Part shown: positions 56,705-64,000 of the stretch, piece after piece
Position numbering within the stretch: the first letter of the stretch is position 1
Layout of the letters: every line of letters begins with the position of its first letter
Source of the DNA: Gnetum montanum
Lineage: Eukaryota > Streptophyta > Gnetopsida > Gnetales > Gnetaceae
Reading direction: 5' to 3'
Length of the DNA stretch: 64,000 nucleotides
Assembly (NCBI GenBank): GCA_015680685.1
Contig: MNCI01035860.1
Coordinates: 92,816 to 156,815 of the forward strand
The notes under the pieces: generated by a model
Databases searched by the model: none
The model's input: the letters and a program-made list of their open reading frames with translations, nothing else
What the model was told of the DNA's origin: nothing
Program-made: the position numbers and the translations under genes

Positions 56705-56982
56705 GGTATCCCCTTAGCCTAAAATGTGCTAGGTGCCTACCTACCCTTTCTTCTACACACCATATATTTTACCTTTTTCTTACACTACATTTGTTTACGA
56801 ATTTACATTTATTTTGATTGCTTAAATTATGCATCATTTAACTTTGTTTATACATTTATTTGCTTAGATTACACATTCATCTACTTAGTTTATGCACTGG
56901 CTCAGTTAGTTCACAATTTCATAGTTATTAAGAAACATTAAAATGCATAAAAACTAAAATTATAGAAAAAAAAGAGATAGCA
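56705..56982 (+). other. AT-rich stretch where pol would be expected
   Basis: Contains imperfect repeats of about 25 bases around CATTTATTTGCTTAGATTACA. No RT, RNase H or integrase motif in any frame. Confidence 0.55.
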
Positions 56983-57612
56983 CTACATGGCCAACTATGG
57001 CCTTAAACTAGTGATGCTGCTGCCTGAAATGGCCTTAAACTAGTAACATTATGGTCCACTATGGCCTTAAACTAGCAATCCTATGACCTGGAATGGCCTA
57101 AAACTACTGCTTTCAATCCCCTTGCTATGGCCCAAAATGACCTTAAACTAGTAACATCATGACCTGCTATGGCCTTAAACTGGCAATTCTGCAGCTCGGA
57201 ATGGCCTAAAACTACAGCTTTTAGTCCCCTCACTGTGGCCCAGAACAACCTTAAACTAGCAACATTGTGACTTGGGATGACCCTAAACTAGCAATGCTCA
57301 GCCTAGAATGGCCTTAAACTATCACCTTAAATCCCATTGTAGTGGCCCAAAATGGCCTTAAAATTAGCATGTATGACCTAGAATGGCCTTAAACTATCAC
57401 TACGGCCTGAAATGACCTAAAACTATTACTTTTAATTTTCTCCTTGTAGCTTGGAATGGCCTTAAACTAGTGACACGTGGCCCAAAATGACCTTAAACTA
57501 GCAATCCAATGTCTAGAATGGTCTTAAACTATTGCTATGGCCTGAAATGACAAAAACTAGCATCGGCCCTTCCACTATGGCCTTAAACTAGCATGAGGCT
57601 CACAATGGCCTA
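56983..57612. repeat. Tandem array, about 18 units around GGCCTTAAACTAG
   Basis: The word CCTTAAACTAG (with CCTAAAACTA variants) occurs about 18 times at intervals of roughly 25-45 bases. Linkers alternate ATGGCCTGAAATGG-like and longer TTTTAATCCCCTTGCTATGG types, giving a loose higher-order period near 130 bases. It is a diverged minisatellite within Element 5. Confidence 0.85.
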
Positions 57613-57929
57613 GTCACACTATCGTTGCATAATCCTAAGTTAGTGCATTAATTCATCATGTTACAAGCATAGCAAGTGCATAGCAAATGATCATACAAAA
57701 AAGAAAAAGGTTTACACATTACACATAGCAAATAACAAATAATCATCCATGAAATGTAATATGCATATCAGTACATGGAATGAATAGCATTAGAGGAAAA
57801 AACATCTAGTCATGCTATTCATGCCCAAGGGGGGTACATCTAGTCATGCTCAACCAATGATGCTAGGTGGGGGTGCTAGCTCTGCTTCCTCCACTACATC
57901 ACTAGGGCCTGCAGCATTGCCTAGTACCT
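57613..57929. other. Non-coding stretch after the array
   Basis: AT-rich, with repeated short words (CATAGCAAATGATCA, CATCTAGTCATGCT twice at 57807 and 57839). I see no gene. Confidence 0.45.
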
Positions 57930-60180
57930 ATCATAAGCATTACAAATATGTGTGATAAGTAAGAAAACATGCACTATACAACCTAAATCAAAACATGAAA
58001 AAGCATAAAAGTATAACTTGATAGGGTCCCATATCGATGAGTTCTGGAGGTAACTTTCCAAGGCTAGCCTCAAATCTCTAGAGGATCTTGGCTTCAGAAA
58101 GGTTTGTCTGGTCCTCCTAGCTAAAGTCAATACCTGCAAGGATCTTGCCTTTGTCCATGGCAGTCCATGTTGGTGGCTCCATAAAAAATGTGGTAGTAGA
58201 GGCCTCTCTGGAGGAGGTGATGATCTCCCTTATGGGAGAGTCACTCACAACCATGCTCTACACAAATAAGTCATATGCCTACCTCTTGCTAGTCACCTCA
58301 AGAAACATCTCTAGGTAGCAGCGTTCGGTAAAATCCTCCTTGTACCATTGTAGGTATGCATCACACTCCCATTTATACTAATGCTTGTGGTTCTTTTGCA
58401 TTTATTCCCACTAATAGACCTTCGTGCTATAGTTCCTCCAATCCTACTTCTTTTGGATGAGAAAATCCATCTAGAGCCGCTACTCTATTAGCTCTTGCAT
58501 GGCCTCGTTCTTACCTTTGAGAGCTATCCAATATCTGGCATACTCAATCTCAAAGATACACCATGTGCTATCTCCCTATGATCTAGCTGCTATGAAATCA
58601 TATATGGATTGAAGATCTTTGATCTTCTCATCTTGGCTAGTCACCCTCTCCTATAGTTTGTGCACATGTTTCCATAGGTGCTCATTCAAGTGCTTGTAGA
58701 CCCATAAGTCCTTCGCATAGGAAAGCACATACTTGTTCAATGTCTCATACATGTGACAAGGCACTAGATCAATGTCAAGAGAGAGGTCAAGCAGGGCATC
58801 CACCTTGGCCACCTTGCTCAGATCCCACTACAACTTAGGACCTATAGGTATACAATAATCAAACAATCTTAGCCAAAGACTAAGCACTTAAGTAGTAAAC
58901 AAGATAACATAAAGTAGGATGACATTACACATGTACTGAGCTCAGGGTCTGCTTGTTGTAGGCAGTCCACCATGTCCTTAACAAAGCCTTCCATAAAGGC
59001 AAATTTATTTGGCATATCTACCCATGGCTCCATGCAGTAGGTAGATGTAGGACAACTAATGGGAATATCTAATGCTATAACACAACAATGCAATTAACAC
59101 ATGGCCTAAAAACTAAAGATACCAAAGCAAACTAGGGAAGATAGATGGCAATACAAGTTGATTACCTAGTAAGCCCTTAGGCATGAGTACATGGGTCTCA
59201 CCTAGCTATATGCCATCAAATAAACTATTAAAATCACCCTCATTGAGGTGGAGCAACCCCTCTTTCTCCAACTACTAGAGGACCTCTACCACCTTAGGAA
59301 GCTCATCTCCATGAGCCACCTCCTCCTTAGCTTGAGGAGGTGCTTCCTCTACTGCCACCTCAATTGCTACACTTGCAACCCTCTCTTTTTTTCTATGATT
59401 AGCACATATAGCACATTAGTACGTATAGCACATCATTAGTTGATTAATAATATAGCATGATAGAAAAAACATGAAAATAAAAATATATACATAAATATAA
59501 CTAAGGCATCTAAGAAGCTTTGAAGCTTTGAAGCTTGATGTGGATCCTCTTACTACTTGGCTTCTTGATCTTAGGGGAAACTTCCTTTGTAGGACATGAC
59601 CTCTTAATCTTGGCCTTAGATGGCCCCACTATCTTTGCTATATAACGATCTACCTTACTTACATCCCTAGTACCAACTAGAGGACCCTCACTTGCATTAT
59701 CGCATGAGTAGTGTAAATGTCCCACAAGATCCTTAGTCGTTACTGATAACAACTCATCAATCCCCTCTTAGGGATCCTACACACATGTGGTTAAGAACAT
59801 GTGTTTGATCCATGGCTTGGACAACTATGCATGGTTCTGCATCATCCATTGCCTATCATCTCGCACAACCAGAAGCTTCGCAAACCTTTGTAGGTATCCT
59901 ACAATGAATGTGAAGTGGATGTGGGACCTCACTTGGAGGTTGAACTATAGCTTAGAGATCTTTGCATGCAGGCTAGTGGCTATATGCATAGCCCAATTGA
60001 ACTTCATATCCTCCAATAGCACGTCCTTCATCACCTGTGCCTACTCCACCCCAAGAATCTTTCCTTGGGAAAGTAGCTTTAGAAAGGCATAGGCATGGAA
60101 CAGAGGGTAGAGCTCTCGCACCTCAGGCACTAACACATCCTTGATTAGTATGCCCTTATGAGATCGAGTGGCCCCTGAAA
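57930..60180 (-). pseudogene. Antisense ORF of Element 5
   Basis: On the minus strand one frame per block can be followed from the edge of the LTR: GATRSHKGILIKDVLVPEVREL and YPLFHAYAFLKLLSQGKILG (60000-60170), FIVGYLQRFAKLLVVRDD (59860-59915), a Lys/Pro-rich basic stretch KAKIKRSCPTKEVSPKIKKP (59510-59752), a stretch 58869-59093 (WVDMPNKFAFMEGFVKDMVD), and a helical segment VLSYAKDLWVYKHLNEHLWK followed by KIKDLQSIYDFI (58540-58740). It is interrupted by stops. Antisense ORFs at this place are known from Retand-type elements. The function is unknown; the helical end suggests a coiled coil. Confidence 0.5.
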
Positions 60181-60299
60181 CACTACAAAATTCTGAACTT
60201 AGCACTTCTCCAACAAGAATCGAGCTAAGTCATGATGCTCCCTAGCATGACTGAAGCTTGAGGACCTCACAGGTAGCTTTAAACAGAGTGAAACAAAGC

Positions 60300-61270
60300 A
60301 ATAAATGGTTCCCTGGGACCCAAAGAAGACTATGATGACATGTGGCATCAAACCTAGCAAATCTTGAGCCCAAAATACTTGGTTTTCACTAAGTATGCAT
60401 CCTATACGCTGGCCTATACATGCCCAGCGTACAGCCCAGCGTATAGCAACTTTTGGGCCCCAAAAATGGGTCAAAACATGCCATAATTGAGCATCTGGAC
60501 TCCCCAGGACCTTCCCCAAGGTCCCCAGTAGCTCTCAGGCACTTGAAAATCAAATTTTGGGCTCCAAATAATGGTCTTTCATTCCTGTACGCCTAGCGTA
60601 CAACAACTTTGGGCCCTAGAAAGGAGTCAAGACATGCCAGACTTAAGCGTCTGAACCCCCCAGGACCTTCCCCAAGGTTCCCAATAGCTCTCAGGCACTT
60701 GAAAATTAAATTTTGGGCTCCAAATGATGGCCTTTCATTCCTATACGTATACGCCCAGCATGCAGCCAACGTACAACAACTTTTGGGCCCCAGAAAGGAG
60801 TCAAAATATGCTATAATTGAGCATCTGGACCCCCCAGGACCTTTCCCAAGGTCCCCAGAAACTCTTAGGTACTTGAAAATCAAATTTTGGGCTCCAAATG
60901 ATGGTCTTTCATTCCTGTACGCCCAGTGTATACGCCCAGCGTGTAGCCAACGAATAGCAACTTTTGGGCCCTAGAAATGAGTCAAAACATGCCAGAACTG
61001 AGCATCTGGACCCCCCAAGACCTTCCCCCAAGGTTCCCAGCAGCTCTTAGGCACTTGAAAATCAATTTTCAACCTCAAAATGATGCACTTCCATGACCTG
61101 TACGCTGAGCATATGTACTCTGCACGCCCAGCGTGTAGCCCGGCGTACACCACCAGAAACAGCCCAAAACAGGCACCAAACAGCAAGATTTTCACTTGAA
61201 ATTAACTCCTGGAAGTAGGGAAACTATTGGGCATCATCATAGACACCCGAAAATCAAGTTTTAACCTTAA
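60300..61270. repeat. Diverged tandem units of about 160-180 bp in the LTR
   Basis: The block CTTTTGGGCCCCAGAAA...GAGCATCTGGACCCCCCAGG...ACTTGAAAATCAAATTTTGG...TGTACGCCCAGCGTA occurs from about 60450, 60608, 60780 and 60961, with partial units on each side. Each unit ends in one or more TACGCCCAGCGTA-like inverted words. The overlapping open frames seen here on both strands result from the repetition. Confidence 0.8.
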
Positions 61271-61310
61271 AATGAAGCATTTTCATGTGTGTACACTGGG
61301 TACATTTTTT

Positions 61311-61744
61311 GTGCACGCTGGCATGCTATACCCTGGCATCCTTTACGCTGGAATCCATGTACGCTGGCATGCTGTACGTTGGCATCCATGTACGCTGGCA
61401 TCCATGTACATTGGCATGTTGTACGTTGACATCCATGTACGCTGGCATGTTGTACGCTAGCATCCATGTACGTTGGCATCCTATATGCTGGCATCATGTA
61501 CACTGGCATCCATGTACGCTGGCATGCTATACGCTGACATGCTGTACGCTAGCATACTATATGCTAGCATGCTGTACGCTGGCATCTTGTACACTGGCAT
61601 CCATGTACGCTAGCATCCTGTACGCTAGCATCCATGTACGCTGGAAAGCTGTACGTTGGCATCTTGTACGCTGGCATCCATGTACACTGGCATGCTATAC
61701 GTTGGCATCCATGTACGCTGGCATCCTGTATGCTAGCATCCATG
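61311..61744. repeat. Minisatellite of about 28 units of 15/16 bp (GTACGCTGGCATCCAT)
   Basis: Units alternate between GTACGCTGGCATGCT (15) and GTACGCTGGCATCCAT (16) with point changes; 434 bases give about 28 units. Frames stay open through it only because few units contain stops; the encoded Cys/His/Leu-rich peptides are not proteins. Confidence 0.92.
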
Positions 61745-62400
61745 TCATCCGACCCAAAATCCTCTCACCCACGGCCACTCATACCCTTCCAGATCTGAAT
61801 CCAACATCCAAAAACCTGATAAAAACCCTAATTTTTCACTAGACTGGGGTTGGCAATTTTTGAGCAAAAACTAGCGAAAAACAAAGAGACAAAGACGCTA
61901 AGAAACCAGAGCTAAAACCCTATACGCTGGACCTCAACTCTGCACGTTGAGCATACAGCCTTTACATTGTGCCTACAGTTGAACCTAACACATAATCATC
62001 CCTGCATCCACCGGGGCTATTCGTCTGCCTTGTGTCAGAGTCACAACTATGTTAGACTGGTGCATTGTAACTTTCATTTTGCAATAATATTGCTACATTT
62101 CTTTGCTAAAATCTGTTACAGTTTTTCATTCATTGTTGTATGTTTACTTCTTACGCTCCTATACGTTTACGCTCTGTTTTACATTCGTTACGATGTTTAT
62201 GTATAACCCAGCGTACAGTACATCGGTGTACGTTCAGGGAAATCCTTGCTTGATCCACGTGCGAACCACTCAAGGTACTCTACCTTCGTTAATTCCAGCT
62301 CACCCTCAAGTGAAGGTAGGGTCTTCTGTGTGTGTCCAGAGATCTCCAGGTTTCTATTTTATTCCAGCCGAAGACCGATGATTTTGGACGGTATAGAAAA

Positions 62401-62418
62401 TGGCGCTAGAATGAGGGC
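62401..62418 (+). other. Primer binding site of Element 6
   Basis: TGGCGCTAGAATGAGGGC, one difference from the site at 52597. Confidence 0.75.
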
Positions 62419-62463
62419 ATGACTTGTTTTTTGTTTAATCGAAACGTTACCTGTTCAAACATA

Positions 62464-62627
62464 GTGTTTATGCTACTACAGTGTCTACGCTGCAACAATG
62501 TCTACGTTGCTACCGTGTTTACGCTGCTATAGTGTTTACGCTGCTACAGTGTCTACGTTGCTACAGTGTTCACGCTGCTATAGTGTCTATGCTGCTACAG
62601 TGTTTACGCTGCTACAGTACCGCTATA
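62464..62627 (+). repeat. 17-bp tandem array in the leader of Element 6
   Basis: Nine full units of GTGTTTACGCTGCTACA and one partial, with C/T and A/G changes. It lies between the primer site and the gag ATG, the same place as the leader repeats of Element 5. Confidence 0.92.
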
Positions 62628-62730
62628 GTGTTTTTTCAACAAAAACACACAAAACACATCCATTTTAAAGTTGAATTCGTCGAAATTTGCACCTAACATC
62701 AAGCCGGTCTAAGTACCGACTACCACCAAC

Positions 62731-64000
62731 ATGGATCACCTTGCCCAAGCACACATCACCATGGAATCATCCCAAAACTCTAGCGCACGCGCCTTCATAG
62801 TCCCCACACAAGAACAGTATAACTACATCTGTGTGAAGATTCAGGCCAACCTTCCCATTGACCACATAGAACAGGAGGCAAAACAAAACTTTGAGCGCAT
62901 ATACATGGGAGGTCATGAATTCATCCCCTCTGTATATGACATCATCCCCCTTTCTGATCCTCATCATAAGCTCATCTCCCAGCTTCTTCTGGCAAGGGGC
63001 CAAAACACATGGTGACCCAATGAGAAGCCCCAAAACCAACATGATGTAGATGACTTCGAGCCACAATCTGAACCTGAGGATTCATACCACACCCTTAGTC
63101 CCCATGCCTACGTGAACCCATCACTCCATCCTCGCATGGGACAGACGGCCACTTACCAAGTATCAATGAGCACACAAGCATCGGTATCCCAACAGAGATT
63201 ACCCACACCCATCTCCACCCAGTACATATCGCACACACAAACGCATGGGGCCACTTCCACTACATTGGCCCCGCACATCCAGGGTGTCACTTCACAGTTT
63301 GTGGCTAGGCAAGGAACCATACCCCTTGTTCAACAACCCACTCACTTCAACGTGCCACACCCCACAACCACAACTTTGAACATTGCTCCACAGCAACAAA
63401 TGACAACCCAACAACCTCCCCAACCAACTAATCTGCCTACCACTCAAGAGTGGGCAGAAGCCAAACAAATGATGCAAGCATTAGCTGAAGCGGTAAAGCA
63501 CCTCAAAACGGTAAACACTGAACAAGTTAAAGTACTAGTCTTCTACCACGATTATCCAATTAGCTCTTCAGTGCCACCATTAGCTTTGCCCAAGGGAATC
63601 ACACTTCCATAGCTAACCAAATACAACGGGAAAGGAGATCCAAATGCTCACTTAGTCACGTTTCGATCAGAAAATCTATTGCTTCAAGCTTGGCCCCATG
63701 CAATCTTGCGTGTGTTTGCTATGTCCTTAACGAGCGTAGCCTTGGACTGGTATCGAGCCTTACCTCGTAACTCCATATCCTCTCTTAAGAATCTGTTACA
63801 TCAATTTGTTACCAGTTTTAAATACAACCTGAAGCCTGAAGCAATCCTAGACACTCTGATACAGGTGAAACAAGCACCACTTGAGCCTGTGCAAAAGTTC
63901 ATCTAATGATGGAGTGCAGCCCTTAACGAACTTCATAAGCCCATCCTTGAAAAGTATTTGCTTACGATTCTGAAGGGAGCCGTGAATGACTTCATTAAGT
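62731..64000 (+). pseudogene. gag: gag of Element 6, nearly open, partial
   Basis: From ATG 62731 (MDHLAQAHITMESSQNSS) a single frame continues to at least 63990, broken only by TGA at 63013-63015, TAG at 63610-63612 and a TAA-TGA pair at 63904-63909. Order: N-terminal part (EQYNYICVKIQANLPIDHIE; HEFIPSVYDIIPLSDPHHKL), a Gln/Thr/Pro-rich linker with a short helix (TQEWAEAKQMMQALAEAVKHL, 63440-63505), then the Retrotrans_gag core (LTKYNGKGDPNAHLVTFRSE; FAMSLTSVALDWYRALP; LKNLLHQFVTSFKYNLKPEA). It aligns with Element 5 without gaps in most parts. With few stops and no frameshift, this is the youngest gag seen here; whether it is functional elsewhere in the genome cannot be told. Confidence 0.85.

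Larger units (their letters stand above)
50928..62395 (+). mobile_element. Element 5: Tat/Retand-like gypsy element without RT or integrase
   Basis: LTR (50928-52591), primer site, repeat-bearing leader, gag (53027-55250), protease (to about 56500), then no RT, RNase H or integrase. Instead there is a tandem array (56983-57612), an antisense ORF (57930-60180) and an LTR (60176-62395) that starts with the same 17-base word as the first. Gag, Cys/His linker and protease pattern resemble the Tat/Ogre/Retand branch, where antisense or extra ORFs and tandem repeats near the 3' end are known. The two LTRs share only their start and general design, so they are not a fresh 5'/3' pair; recombination between two elements is likely. 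The copy could move only with help from another element. Confidence 0.6.
60176..62395 (+). repeat. LTR between Elements 5 and 6 (about 2.2 kb)
   Basis: Starts TGAAACACTACAAAATTC and ends shortly before the primer site at 62401. It is mostly filled by two arrays (60300-61270 and 61311-61744). It serves as the 5' LTR of Element 6 and sits where the 3' LTR of Element 5 should be. CpG is better kept here than in most of the window. Its right end is approximate. Confidence 0.6.
62401..64000 (+). mobile_element. Element 6: internal start of a second Tat/Retand-like element
   Basis: Primer site, leader with array, then gag continuing past the window end. It is directly adjacent to the LTR at 60176-62395. 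It is better preserved than any other coding part of the window. Confidence 0.75.

Noticed and set aside
60593-60974. Overlapping open frames on both strands, 96 and 121 codons
   Set aside because: They result from a repeated stop-free unit in the LTR array; they share no motif with known proteins and mirror each other.
61311-61744. CRISPR-like regular repeats
   Set aside because: Units of 15/16 bases follow each other with no spacers, and the context is a plant LTR.
61285-61842. 185-codon frame rich in Cys, Leu and His
   Set aside because: It is the translated minisatellite; the period is 15/16 bases and the frame changes along it.

Overview
The window looks like intergenic DNA from a large, repeat-dominated plant genome. 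I found no host gene, no functional tRNA or rRNA gene and no organelle insert. Every coding trace belongs to a transposable element: Ty3/gypsy LTR retrotransposons in at least two lineages, plus fragments of non-LTR elements and tRNA-derived SINEs. Most coding traces carry stops and frameshifts. CpG is rare except in one young solo LTR (25509-26500) and in 60400-62700. This is what old, methylated repeats look like; a gymnosperm-size genome would fit, but the sequence does not fix the species. Layout: (1) 1-11026, minus strand: Element 1, an Athila-like gypsy element cut by the window start, with 5' LTR 10062-11026, a tRNA-Asp-type primer site, gag, protease, RT, RNase H, integrase and then an additional ORF (aORF, 1-1651). 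(2) 11027-12937: debris holding the 3' end of a non-LTR retrotransposon and a cluster of tRNA-related SINE copies. (3) 12938-23015, minus strand: Element 2, a complete relative with both LTRs, matching ACTCA target duplications, primer site and polypurine tract, but no aORF. (4) 23601-50002, plus strand: Element 4, a decayed relative that has lost its pol gene and carries later insertions: a solo LTR (25151-27167, duplication CTCTT) that itself holds a younger solo LTR (25509-26500, duplication CCAAG); a repeated 1.4-kb sequence (29800-31243 and 32250-33827), whose second copy holds a SINE with a 16-bp duplication; a solo LTR at 34358-35219; and Element 3 (about 36590-49157, plus strand), which has gag-pol and a full aORF. 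(5) 50516-50904: a foldback (long inverted repeat) unit. (6) 50928-64000, plus strand: two related elements of a second gypsy lineage (Tat/Retand-like gag), arranged LTR-internal-LTR-internal. The first (Element 5) has gag and protease but no RT or integrase, then an 18-unit tandem array and an antisense ORF. The second (Element 6) runs off the window end with a nearly open gag. How the parts work together: in each gypsy element Gag builds the particle, protease cuts Gag-Pol, RT/RNase H copies RNA primed at the PBS and PPT, and integrase inserts the DNA, leaving 5-bp duplications. All three integrases I can read have lost catalytic residues, so none of these copies looks autonomous. Two observations stand out. 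First, Elements 1 and 3 both place a palindrome-plus-TATATATA block, resembling the promoter part of their LTRs, about 450-540 bp before the start of the aORF. Second, Elements 5 and 6 both fill their LTR and untranslated leader with arrays of one short word; the word differs between the elements but is shared between the LTR and leader of each.
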